NCBI GenBank assembly: GCA_004552305.1
Contig: SFOX01000007.1
Coordinates: 1 to 64,000 of the forward strand
Direction of reading: 5' to 3'
Length of the DNA stretch: 64,000 bases
Source: Subdoligranulum variabile
GTDB taxonomy: Bacteria > Bacillota > Clostridia > Oscillospirales > Ruminococcaceae
This document shows, in pieces, positions 8,388-16,900 of the stretch. A model generated the notes under the pieces. It made no database searches and was not told where the DNA came from. It saw only the letters and a program-made list of their open reading frames with translations. The position numbers and the translations under genes were made by a program. Numbering within the stretch: position 1 is the first letter of the stretch; each line of letters opens with the position of its first letter.

Positions 8388-9722
8388 ATGCCGCTGAAAA
8401 TCCCTTATTATGAGATGGATATCCCGCGCCTTGTCACAGCGCTGGCAGACTGGCTGGCCTGCCTTTTGTACCTGCGGTTTCTGCCTCCGCGCTACGACGG
8501 GGTCAGGCGTGCGGCGCTGTACGGGGGTGCCTTGGCGGCATTGGCGCTCTATCTTGTGGCCACCGACGGCTTTGACGGCTGGCGGTTCAATGTGTTGTAT
8601 GCGGTTTCTGTCGCGCTTATGCTGCTTTTTATGGCGGCGTCCACCCGTGCCGACCGCTGGCAGGTGGGGTATTTCTGCACGCGGGCGTTTATTCTGGCGG
8701 GTTTTGCCGGGGCGCTGACATGGCAGATGTATGTATATTTTGCGCGTGACATCGCGGTATTGCAAAGCCTGCCTGCGCTGGCACTTTTTATTGCGGCGGG
8801 GTTCGGCATCATCTTCGGTCTGATGTGGCTTCTGGAGGATGGCGGTAGCACGGGCAGCGTTCAGTTTGACATTCGACCCCGCACGACCTGCATTGCGGCG
8901 GTTATGGCGACGGCCATCTACATTTTGTCCAGCATCAGCTATACGCAGCTGAACACGCCTTTTTCGGCCCGCGGCACGATGGAAATTTACACAATGCGCA
9001 CGGTCGTCTACTTCGGCGGCGTGGCACTGTTGTTTGCGTATCAATCGCAGCTGCGCGATTTATTGACACAGCGTGAGGCGGATGCCTTGCGAAATATGCT
9101 GCACATCCAGTATGAAACCTACAAAATCCGGCAGGAGAGCATAGACCTCATTAATCAGAAATATCATGACTTAAAGCACCAAATCGCAGTGCTGCGCGCC
9201 GAGAGCGGCGAGAAACGCAATGCCGTGCTGGACAATATGGAGCAGGAGATCAAAGCCTACGAGGCGCAGAATGACACCGGCAATAAGGTGCTGGACACGG
9301 TGCTGACAGGCAAAAGTCTGACCTGCCGCACCAAAAACATTCAATTGACCTGCGTGGCTGACGGCACAGCGCTGGACTTTATGGACGTGATGGACATCAG
9401 CAACCTGTTCGGCAATGCGCTGGACAACGCAATCGAGAGCGTCGACAAAATCACAGACCCGGAGCGCAGACTCATCCACCTGAGCGTGGCGAGGCAAAAA
9501 GGCTTTGCGGCCATCCGCATTGAAAACTGCTTTGACGGTGAGCTGAAATTTGAGAAGGGTCTGCCCGTCACGACGAAAAAGGATATTCTGTACCATGGCT
9601 TTGGTGTAAAAAGTATACAAAACGCCGCTGCAAAATACGGCGGCACCGCGACAATTACGACCCGCGAGGGCTGGTTTGAACTGCGCGTGCTGATTCCGCT
9701 GGGGCAGCCGCAGCAGAAATAA
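8388..9722 (+). CDS. GHKL (AgrC-type) sensor histidine kinase
   Basis: This 444-residue membrane kinase has about six hydrophobic segments in its first 210 residues. The phospho-acceptor region is NQKYHDLKHQIAVLRA and the GHKL ATPase domain carries the N box LFGNALDNAIESV and the G box GFGVKSIQNAAAKYGG. It partners the regulator at 7676. The same architecture and order of motifs is repeated in the kinase at 46506-47789, so the two are paralogues. AgrC-like kinases often sense peptides, but no signal-peptide gene is visible here. Confidence 0.9.
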   Translation: MPLKIPYYEMDIPRLVTALADWLACLLYLRFLPPRYDGVRRAALYGGALAALALYLVATDGFDGWRFNVLYAVSVALMLLFMAASTRADRWQVGYFCTRAFILAGFAGALTWQMYVYFARDIAVLQSLPALALFIAAGFGIIFGLMWLLEDGGSTGSVQFDIRPRTTCIAAVMATAIYILSSISYTQLNTPFSARGTMEIYTMRTVVYFGGVALLFAYQSQLRDLLTQREADALRNMLHIQYETYKIRQESIDLINQKYHDLKHQIAVLRAESGEKRNAVLDNMEQEIKAYEAQNDTGNKVLDTVLTGKSLTCRTKNIQLTCVADGTALDFMDVMDISNLFGNALDNAIESVDKITDPERRLIHLSVARQKGFAAIRIENCFDGELKFEKGLPVTTKKDILYHGFGVKSIQNAAAKYGGTATITTREGWFELRVLIPLGQPQQK

Positions 9723-9737
9723 AAAATAAAGTTTTGC

Positions 9738-9776
9738 GCCCCCTGCATCGGCAAACGCCGTGCAGGGGGCGTTGTT
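9738..9776 (+). terminator. Terminator after two-component operon 1
   Basis: CGCCCCCTGCA (9738-9748) pairs perfectly with TGCAGGGGGCG (9762-9772), followed by TTGTTT. Confidence 0.8.
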
Positions 9777-9870
9777 TGTGCGGAAAAGTCTATGTTTGGA
9801 TGCTGCGTTTGGCAATGCGTACAAAAAACAAGTGCAAAACCTTGTGAAATATGACAAAACCAAAAACCGT

Positions 9871-9933
9871 TTGTGCGAAAAAGAGCGCATTTCGTGCAAA
9901 TTATGCGCCGCCGCATGATTCTTGTGGTATGGT
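9871..9933 (+). promoter_or_regulatory. Probable regulated promoter of the rhamnosidase operon
   Basis: A -10-like TATGGT lies at 9928-9933 without a good -35. Just upstream are two similar sites, TTGTGCGAAA (9871-9880) and TTCGTGCAAA (9891-9900). There is also a set of inverted half-sites: GCGCAT (9885-9890), ATGCGC (9903-9908) and CGCAT (9912-9916). This is the layout of an activator-dependent promoter. A further hairpin, CGGACGG/CCGTCCG at about 9958-9976, lies in the leader just before the ribosome site AGGAGGAG. Confidence 0.35.
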
Positions 9934-9993
9934 AGGCTTACAGAAAGAAGCAATCTCCGGACGGACAGCCCGTCCGATGAAGGAGGAGAACAT

Positions 9994-12537
9994 ATGTTTG
10001 AAATCACACGCCTGACGGTGGAGCATCTGACCGCCGGCTGCGTGACCGACTGCTCCACGCCCCGCATCGGGTTTTCCCTGAGCAGCGACCGCCAGGGCGC
10101 GCAGTTGGCCGATGCCGTGTTGACCGTCGGCGACTGGTCCGCCCATGTGACCAGTGGTCAGAGCGCTGCCTACGTCGGTCCTGCGCTGCTGCCGTTCACC
10201 ACCTACAGCGTGCGTCTGAACGCCACGGACGACGCAGACGAGACCGCCACCGCTGCCACCACCTTTGAGACAGGTCGTATGGAAACGCCTTGGAAGGGAC
10301 AGTGGATCAGCGACCCAAGCTACCGCTTCACCGAGGCAAAGGTCAGCCCCGTGCCGATGGTTTTCCGCAAGGAAATCACAACGAATAAACCCATTACCCG
10401 CGCGCGGCTCTACGCCACAGCGATGGGCATCTACGAGGCAGAGTTGAATGGTCAAAAGCTGGGCGAGCAATACTTCGCCCCCGGCTTCACGAGCTACAAG
10501 TCCTACTTGCAGTATCAGACCTACGATGTAACGCCGTTTTTGACGGGAAACGACACGCTGACCTTCACGGTAGCAGGCGGCTGGGCTGTGGGCAGCTTTG
10601 TGTTTACCCGCAAAAACCGTGTGACCGCCGACCGTCAGGCTCTGCTGGCAGAACTGCGCATCGAGTACACGGATGGCACAGTGGAGACCATCGGCACCGA
10701 CGCCACATGGAAGGTCAGCGAGAGCGGTCCCGTGCGGATGGCGGATCTGTACGACGGTGAGACCTACGATGCTACGCAGGAAATCAGCGATTGGCACAAC
10801 GCCGCGCCCGAAACACTGAAAGTCACCCCCACCATCACGGCGGATTACGGTGCCCCGGTTAAGGCCCACGAGGTGCGCAAGCCCGTGACCGTGATGACTG
10901 CCCCCGACGGCGAGACGATTTACGACTTCGGACAGAATCTGGCGGGTGTTGTCCGCATCAAATTCAACGGCAAGGTCGGGCAGGTCGTGACCGTGCGCCA
11001 CGCCGAGATCCTGAACCCCGACGGCAGCCTGAACACGACCTTCCTGCGCACGGCCAAGGCCACGGCGACCTACACCTGCCGCGACGGCGAGCAGACCTAC
11101 AGCCCGCGGTTCAGCTACATGGGCTTCCGCTATGCGGGGGTCAAGGGCGTCGACGCGAAGGATCTGGAAATCGAGGCTGTGGCGCTCTACTCAGATGTGG
11201 AACACAGCGGTTCCTTCCGCTGCTCCAATGAGATGCTGAACAAACTGCAGTCCAACATTACATGGGGTGCCAAGTCGAATTTCGTTGATATACCGACGGA
11301 CTGCCCCCAGCGCGACGAGCGCATGGGCTGGACCGGAGACATTGCCGTGTTCTCGCCCACCGCGCTGTACAACTTTGAACTGAGCCGCTTTTTGGAGAAG
11401 TGGCTGCGTGACGTCAAGGCCGAGCAGCTGCCCACCGGCGGCATCCCCAACACCGTGCCTGTGCAGGGCTACGGTTTCCCCGCCACAATGCCCGAGATGG
11501 CTGTGGACTGGTGGGGCGACGCCTGCGTGCTGGTGCCATGGGCTCTATACGAGGCCACGGGCAGCTTAGATGTGCTGCGTATGATGTACCCCACCATGCA
11601 GAAGTACGTCAAGGCGTGCTGCTTCTGGGCCGGGTTCGGCATCGGCAAGCACCGTTACATCTGGCACACGCCGTCGGTGCTGCATTTTGGCGACTGGGTC
11701 GCCCCCGATGTGCCGAAGATGAGTCAGTGGCAGGCGCGCAGCAAGTACACCGCCACGGCGTCCCTGTGCAACACCAGCGGTACACTGGCGAAAATTGCAC
11801 GCATCCTTGGCAAGACCGAGGACGCCGCCAAGTACAAGGAGCTGAGCCGCAAGGTGGCCGATGCCTATTGCAGTGTGCTGACCGATGGAAATGGCAAGAC
11901 GAAGGAAGAGTTCCAGACCGCCTATGTGCTGCCGCTGTACTTGAATATGTTCCCCGAAAATGTCAAGGCGAAGGCCGCCGAGAATCTGGTCAAGCTGGTC
12001 GAGAAGAACGACTACAAGATCGGCACAGGCTTCCCGGGTACGCCGTACATCCTGTTTGCGTTGACCGACAATGGTCACGCCGACACTGCCTACAAGATGC
12101 TGCTGAACACACAGTGTCCCAGCTGGCTGTATGAGGTCCGCGTGGGCGCAACCACGGTTTGGGAGCGTTGGGACGGTCTGGACGAGAACGGCGAGTGTCC
12201 GATCGGCAACGACGGCACCGACATGATGATCTCGTACAACCACTATGCCAGCGGCGCGGTGGGCGCGTTCCTCTACCGCCGCGTGCTGGGTGTGGAGCCC
12301 ACCGAGGCCGGGTACCGCAAGTTCAGGTTTGCGCCGGTGGTTGGCGGCGGCATCACCGAGGCCGAAGGCACGGTGGGTACGCCCTACGGCGTGATCAAGG
12401 CGGCATGGAAGATCGCGGACGGCGAGATGACGATGACCGTGGCGGTGCCCATCGGCACCGAATGCACCGTCGTGCTGCCGAGCGGGGAAGAAAAAGTGCT
12501 TGGCAGCGGGAAATATACCGTTACGGCAAAGGCGTAA
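9994..12537 (+). CDS. GH78 alpha-L-rhamnosidase
   Basis: This 847-residue enzyme of glycoside hydrolase family 78 releases L-rhamnose from plant glycosides or polysaccharides by inversion. It has the family order: N-terminal beta-sandwich domains (to about residue 340), an (alpha/alpha)6 barrel with the acidic cluster DCPQRDERMGWTGD near residue 437-450, the second catalytic region TTVWERWDG near residue 720, and a C-terminal beta-sandwich. There is no signal peptide, so it is probably cytoplasmic and acts on imported oligosaccharides. The start ATG 9994 has AGGAGGAG upstream. The next gene, 54 bases on, is a sugar carrier fragment, as expected for a rhamnoside uptake operon. Confidence 0.93.
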   Translation: MFEITRLTVEHLTAGCVTDCSTPRIGFSLSSDRQGAQLADAVLTVGDWSAHVTSGQSAAYVGPALLPFTTYSVRLNATDDADETATAATTFETGRMETPWKGQWISDPSYRFTEAKVSPVPMVFRKEITTNKPITRARLYATAMGIYEAELNGQKLGEQYFAPGFTSYKSYLQYQTYDVTPFLTGNDTLTFTVAGGWAVGSFVFTRKNRVTADRQALLAELRIEYTDGTVETIGTDATWKVSESGPVRMADLYDGETYDATQEISDWHNAAPETLKVTPTITADYGAPVKAHEVRKPVTVMTAPDGETIYDFGQNLAGVVRIKFNGKVGQVVTVRHAEILNPDGSLNTTFLRTAKATATYTCRDGEQTYSPRFSYMGFRYAGVKGVDAKDLEIEAVALYSDVEHSGSFRCSNEMLNKLQSNITWGAKSNFVDIPTDCPQRDERMGWTGDIAVFSPTALYNFELSRFLEKWLRDVKAEQLPTGGIPNTVPVQGYGFPATMPEMAVDWWGDACVLVPWALYEATGSLDVLRMMYPTMQKYVKACCFWAGFGIGKHRYIWHTPSVLHFGDWVAPDVPKMSQWQARSKYTATASLCNTSGTLAKIARILGKTEDAAKYKELSRKVADAYCSVLTDGNGKTKEEFQTAYVLPLYLNMFPENVKAKAAENLVKLVEKNDYKIGTGFPGTPYILFALTDNGHADTAYKMLLNTQCPSWLYEVRVGATTVWERWDGLDENGECPIGNDGTDMMISYNHYASGAVGAFLYRRVLGVEPTEAGYRKFRFAPVVGGGITEAEGTVGTPYGVIKAAWKIADGEMTMTVAVPIGTECTVVLPSGEEKVLGSGKYTVTAKA

Positions 12538-12591
12538 AAGCATACGGTAAACAAATTGCATCTATACACAAAGAAGGAGTGAATCTCTATT

Positions 12592-13452
12592 ATGTCGACC
12601 TCGAAATCCAACTTCTGGTCCTCGCCGCTGACGAAGTCCCGTATCACCAGTGACGACGTCAAGATGCCGGAAATGCTGCTGGGCTATTTTATCGGACCCT
12701 TCGGCGCACTGCTTTCCTCGGGCATCTTTACAAGCATCCTGCAGAACTACTTCACCGATGTCCTCAAGCTTGATCTTGGCTTTTTGACGACCTTGCAGCT
12801 GATCTCCACGGTACTCATCGTGGCGTCCAACCTTATCGTCGGTCAGCTGATTGAGCGCACCAAGGCGCTGGCCGGCAAGGCACGCCCATGGATTTTGCTC
12901 TCCGCATTGACTCTTTCCGTCGCCAGTGTGCTGATGTTCATCGTGCCGTTTGAGGGCATGGTCAAGATGGTCTGGATCGCCATCGCGTACAACCTGTACT
13001 ACGCGGTCGCTTACCCCATCTACAACACCGCCAACTCCACGATGATCCCCGTTTCCACCCGTGACAGCAAGCAGCGCGGTGCGCTGGCTTCCTTTACCAA
13101 TGTGGCGGGTCTGGGCGTTATGGGCTGCGGCTCGATGGTCTTCCCGATGCTCGTTTCCTTCGCACTGAAGGAGAACCAGCACCTATGGTTCCTCACCATG
13201 CTTGCCGTCGCTATCTTCAGCGCACTGACCATCTACCTGCAGTTCCTCTTCACCCGTGAGCGTGTCACCGAGGAAGGTCGCACCGACACCGAGACTCCTG
13301 CCTCCGCCACTCTGGGCGAGCAGCTCAAGGCTGTTACGAACAACGCTCAGACGATGGCTGACCTGTCCAGCGCCATCTACGGCACGGTCGCGCTGCTGAT
13401 TGCTGTGGTGCTGAACATCATTGCCGCCTTCACCAACGTGACGAAGGAGTAA
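12592..13452 (+). CDS. GPH/MelB-type sugar carrier, internally shortened
   Basis: The first 230 residues match the N-terminal half of glycoside-pentoside-hexuronide carriers (sodium/proton symporters of the MFS): helices 1-6, the loop LIERTKALAGKARPW and NTANSTMIPVSTRDSKQRG. The family linker LGEQLKAVTNN then appears, but the C-terminal six-helix half is absent. A single hydrophobic helix and a stop follow, giving 286 residues instead of 450-500. The neighbouring GPH gene at 59920 is full length. The reading frame is clean, so this looks like an in-frame deletion joining the middle to a short tail. It may be non-functional or may work as a half-carrier. Confidence 0.7.
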   Translation: MSTSKSNFWSSPLTKSRITSDDVKMPEMLLGYFIGPFGALLSSGIFTSILQNYFTDVLKLDLGFLTTLQLISTVLIVASNLIVGQLIERTKALAGKARPWILLSALTLSVASVLMFIVPFEGMVKMVWIAIAYNLYYAVAYPIYNTANSTMIPVSTRDSKQRGALASFTNVAGLGVMGCGSMVFPMLVSFALKENQHLWFLTMLAVAIFSALTIYLQFLFTRERVTEEGRTDTETPASATLGEQLKAVTNNAQTMADLSSAIYGTVALLIAVVLNIIAAFTNVTKE

Positions 13453-13502
13453 TTCCCCAGACATTCCCGCGTCACTTCATCGTGACAGCTTTTTCCTCAT
13501 CC

Positions 13503-13533
13503 GACCCCGGGGACTTGCTCTCCGGGGTCTTTT
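13503..13533 (+). terminator. Terminator after rhamnosidase operon
   Basis: GACCCCGG (13503-13510) pairs with CCGGGGTC (13522-13529), followed by TTTT. A weaker hairpin, GTCAC/GTGAC with five T's, lies just upstream. Confidence 0.7.
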
Positions 13534-13542
13534 CTGTATAAT
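13515..13542 (+). promoter_or_regulatory. Promoter of surface-acylation locus
   Basis: TTGCTC (13515-13520), a 16-base spacer, then a perfect TATAAT (13537-13542). The -35 lies in the loop of the preceding terminator, so termination and re-initiation are packed into 40 bases. Confidence 0.6.
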
Positions 13543-13574
13543 AGTATGTAGTTACGAAAGGATGTGACTTTTCT

Positions 13575-15332
13575 TTGCGCCGCCTGTTTTCTCTGCTGTT
13601 GGTCGCTGTGCTGCTGACGTCCTGTGCGCCTGCCGCTGCCAAGCCCGCGGCGCAATGCCGCATCGTTTTGGAATCCTCGCCTGCGTTTACAGCGCAGACC
13701 CAAACCGTAGCCGTTACCCCGGGGCAGACGGTGACCTTCACCCTGACCCCGACCGACGGCTATACGCTGACGGGTGCTGACTACGCCGGTGCATTGCTTA
13801 CCCGTACCGGCGCGGCGTACATCCTGACGCTGCCCGATGTCCGCTACTCGGTTGCCGTGGCAGTGACCGCAGAAAAGAGCGATACTGTGCTGTATTATAA
13901 TGACAACTGCGGCGGTGGCTGGGTCACTGTGCCTGTTACCCCCAGCCATCTGCGGCTGAACACCGCCATCGATGGTGCGCTGTTTACCCGCCCTGGGTAC
14001 ACGCTGACGGGCTGGAACACCGCCCCGGACGGCAGCGGTCAAGCCATCGGTCTGGGCAGCCGCACCGAACCCGGTGTGCGGCTTTACGCGCAGTGGGCTG
14101 CTCAAAACGATGCCGCGGAGTTCACCTACACGGTTGAAAACGATGCTGCAACCATAACGGGCTGGCAGGGCGGGGGAGAAGCGCTTGTCATCCCCGATAC
14201 GCTGGGCGGCGCACCTGTCGTGGAAATTGCGGCGGGGGTCTTTGCCGATGCGCCCTGTAAAACGGTCATCTTCCCGGATACCTTGTGCCGCGTGCAGCCC
14301 GGAGCCTTCAGCGGCTGCGCTGCGGAGCGCGTGACCCTGTTTGACAACCTGCAGCAGATCAGCGATTACGCATTTGAAAATTGCACAAACCTGCATACAT
14401 TGTACATCAACACCGCGACTGCGCCCGTCTACAGCGGCAGCTACTACGCGACGTTTGCCGATAAGTACGACCGCTTGCTCTCGTTGACCGATACACAGAA
14501 GCTCGTGCTGTTCTCCGGTTCCTCGGCGCGGTTTGGGTATGACAGCGCCGCGCTGGATGCGGCTCTGCCCCATTATGAGGTCGTGAATATGGGTGTGTTC
14601 GCCTACACCAATGCGCTGCCGCAGCTCGAGCTGATTCGCGCACAGATGCGCCCCGGCGACCTGTTGCTGCTCTCGCCCGAATTTGACGCCGCCAAGCACC
14701 AGTTCTGCACGACAAACGCCTTCGACGACGGCTTCTTCTGCATGGCTGAGGCAGACTACAATATTGTCGCACGGCTTGATTTACAACAGTACAGCGGCGT
14801 TTTTTCGGCACTCGGCTCCTATTTGAAGACCCGCGCAGACATGGCAGCACGCAGCTGTGCCGTTTCGCCGTCCGATTTGGATGAGGACGGAAATACCGTT
14901 GACACGCCGAGCTATAACGAGTACGGTGACTATGTTCTGTACCGCCCCGATGCCGCCGATGACACGCCGATTTACGGACTGCCTGTGGACTACACGACGG
15001 CGTCCTTCCCATATGACACATATATAGCCCCCGCCAACGCCGAGTTTGACCGCTTTGCGGCAGACGGCGTGCGGGTGTACCTGACGTACAGCCCGCGCAA
15101 CAGCCGCGCCGTTTCGGCAGATTCCACGCCGGAGGCTGTGACCGCGCTGGATGCATATTTTCGAGAAAATCTCGATGTTGTGTTCTTGACGCCGCTGCAG
15201 GATTCCCTGATGCCCGGGCGGTATTTCTACGGCACCGACAACCATCTATCTACAAACGGGGTGTCTATGCGCACGGCGCAGGTCATCGATGCACTGACAA
15301 AACAACTGCAGGGGGAGGGAATTGTGCCATGA
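13575..15332 (+). CDS. Surface lipoprotein with InlB-type repeat, LRR and SGNH/DltD-like domain
   Basis: This 585-residue protein starts at TTG 13575, preceded by AAAGGA. A lipoprotein signal peptide ends at the lipobox LLTSC (Cys17). Next come an InlB B-type repeat (about 110-170; YNDNCGGGW to RLYAQW) and a BspA-like leucine-rich region (about 180-280). A domain with the block I motif FSGSSARFG and a late TDNHLSTNG motif follows. The Ser and His motifs resemble DltD/AlgJ-type SGNH proteins, which help transfer acyl groups in the cell wall. It opens a cluster with a small membrane protein, an MBOAT and a second SGNH-like protein, all overlapping. It probably accepts or transfers acyl groups outside the membrane. 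Confidence 0.75.
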   Translation: MRRLFSLLLVAVLLTSCAPAAAKPAAQCRIVLESSPAFTAQTQTVAVTPGQTVTFTLTPTDGYTLTGADYAGALLTRTGAAYILTLPDVRYSVAVAVTAEKSDTVLYYNDNCGGGWVTVPVTPSHLRLNTAIDGALFTRPGYTLTGWNTAPDGSGQAIGLGSRTEPGVRLYAQWAAQNDAAEFTYTVENDAATITGWQGGGEALVIPDTLGGAPVVEIAAGVFADAPCKTVIFPDTLCRVQPGAFSGCAAERVTLFDNLQQISDYAFENCTNLHTLYINTATAPVYSGSYYATFADKYDRLLSLTDTQKLVLFSGSSARFGYDSAALDAALPHYEVVNMGVFAYTNALPQLELIRAQMRPGDLLLLSPEFDAAKHQFCTTNAFDDGFFCMAEADYNIVARLDLQQYSGVFSALGSYLKTRADMAARSCAVSPSDLDEDGNTVDTPSYNEYGDYVLYRPDAADDTPIYGLPVDYTTASFPYDTYIAPANAEFDRFAADGVRVYLTYSPRNSRAVSADSTPEAVTALDAYFRENLDVVFLTPLQDSLMPGRYFYGTDNHLSTNGVSMRTAQVIDALTKQLQGEGIVP

Positions 15333-15535
15333 TTCTTGTCTGCGTTCTGGCTGCACTGACCACTGTGCTGGCACTGGCAGCCCATCGCCGGACATGGGCA
15401 GCAGCGCTCGGCATGGTTTCGGGTGCTGCCGTGGTTTTGGCTGCGCTGGTACTGGATGTGTCCACTAGCACAATGCTGCTCTGCCTGTTGATTCCCTGCG
15501 CCGCCGCCATGTGGTCGATAGGAGGGCGCTTATGA
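15329..15535 (+). CDS. Small two-helix membrane protein of the acylation locus
   Basis: This 68-residue, almost wholly hydrophobic protein has two predicted helices (ILVCVLAALTTVLALAAH and a second from about residue 28 to 60). Its ATG overlaps the preceding stop (ATGA) and its end overlaps the ribosome site and start of the MBOAT gene, so the three are translated together. It has no recognised family. A small membrane protein next to an MBOAT recalls DltX in dlt operons, although I see no sequence match to DltX. Confidence 0.6.
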   Translation: MILVCVLAALTTVLALAAHRRTWAAALGMVSGAAVVLAALVLDVSTSTMLLCLLIPCAAAMWSIGGRL

Positions 15536-16893
15536 ATTTCACCGCACCCGCTTTTGTGCTGCTTTTTCCGATCGTACTGACCTTGCATTGGATGCTGCCG
15601 CCGAGCCGGCGCTGGGTATTGCTGCTGACCGCCAGCCTCGGATTTTACGCTGTGGGCAGCCCGCAGGCAGTTCCGCTGCTGGCGGGTATCACGCTGGGAA
15701 CCTATGCGGCGGCACTGGGCATCGCAAAAAGCAAAACACAGACGGTCAAAAGACTCTGGCTGACCTGTGCGACAGTTTTGTGCATCGGGTGTCTGGGTCT
15801 TTTCAAATATGCCGGGCTTTTCCGCACAGATATGCCGCTTCTGCTGCCTGCGGGCATCTCGTTTTACACATTTCAGACCCTCAGCTATGTCATTGACATT
15901 TACCGCGGGCGGCTTATGCCGGAGAGGCATCTGGGCTATTACGCCTTATTCGTCAGCTTTTTTCCGCAACTGGTAGCGGGACCGATTGAACGCAGCACGG
16001 CGCTTCTGCCTCAACTGCATGCGCAGGATCGCCGTATGGACAGCGGCGGCTGGCTTTGGATGGTGCGCGGCTTTGCAAAGAAGCTGTTGCTGGCAAACAC
16101 CGCTGCCGTATTTGTGGATGCCGTCTACGCCTCCCCGACCGACGCCTCCGGTCCGGCTGTTCTGTTGGCAACACTGCTTTTTGCCGGGCAGATCTACTGG
16201 GACTTTTCCGGCTATTCCGACATTGCCGTCGGAGCTGCTGCCTTGCTGGGCGTGCGATTGAGCCGCAATTTTGACCACCCCTATCGTGCAGACTCCCTGC
16301 GTGATTTCTGGCACCGCTGGCACATCAGCCTGACGAGGTGGTTTACGGACTACGTCTATATCCCGCTCGGCGGCTCGCGCCGCGGCACGGTAAGGCTGGT
16401 CGTAAATACCATGATCGTGTTTCTGTTAAGCGGATTCTGGCATGGTGCCGCATACCATTTCATGGTGTGGGGCGGTGTGCATGGTGCGCTGCTGCTTTTG
16501 GAAAAGGTCCTGACCCCCTGCAGCGGAAAACACAAGACCCGCGCTTGGACCACCGTGTGCCTCTGCCATGCCTATACATTTTCACTGGTCTGCATCGCTT
16601 GGGTCTTTTTCCGGGCAGCCTCTGTCTCGGATGCTCTTTTGCTGCTGTCCCGTCTGCCTGTCGGCTGGTCGCTGAGCACACTGCACACAACACTGCTGAA
16701 CATCGGTATACAGCCGTTGGCAGAGCTTGTTTTGGGGGCGCTCTGCCTGCATCTGCTGCCCGAAACGTCGTCCGCAGCACCGTCCCCGCGCAGCATATTA
16801 GCCTTCTGTCTTTTGGCATTGACTGTGGTCGCCGCTTGGTTTTCCACACTGCACACGGGTACAAGCAATGCCTTTATCTACTTCCAATTCTGA
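15532..16893 (+). CDS. MBOAT family O-acyltransferase (AlgI/DltB/PatA-like)
   Basis: This 453-residue polytopic protein moves acyl groups across the membrane to an extracellular acceptor. It has the MBOAT core, including FFPQLVAGPIERS, DFSGYSDIAVGAAALLG, DFWHRWHISLTRWFTDYVYI and the catalytic-His region SGFWHGAAYHFMVWG. The start is ATG 15532, seven bases after AGGAGG. The extreme C-terminus is FIYFQF, which fits the FxYxxF end motif described for DltX and for MBOAT proteins of Gram-positive acylation systems. It sits between two SGNH-like proteins, the usual partners of such enzymes. The acylated polymer is unknown. Confidence 0.9.
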   Translation: MNFTAPAFVLLFPIVLTLHWMLPPSRRWVLLLTASLGFYAVGSPQAVPLLAGITLGTYAAALGIAKSKTQTVKRLWLTCATVLCIGCLGLFKYAGLFRTDMPLLLPAGISFYTFQTLSYVIDIYRGRLMPERHLGYYALFVSFFPQLVAGPIERSTALLPQLHAQDRRMDSGGWLWMVRGFAKKLLLANTAAVFVDAVYASPTDASGPAVLLATLLFAGQIYWDFSGYSDIAVGAAALLGVRLSRNFDHPYRADSLRDFWHRWHISLTRWFTDYVYIPLGGSRRGTVRLVVNTMIVFLLSGFWHGAAYHFMVWGGVHGALLLLEKVLTPCSGKHKTRAWTTVCLCHAYTFSLVCIAWVFFRAASVSDALLLLSRLPVGWSLSTLHTTLLNIGIQPLAELVLGALCLHLLPETSSAAPSPRSILAFCLLALTVVAAWFSTLHTGTSNAFIYFQF

Positions 16894-16900
16894 CCTTGTT

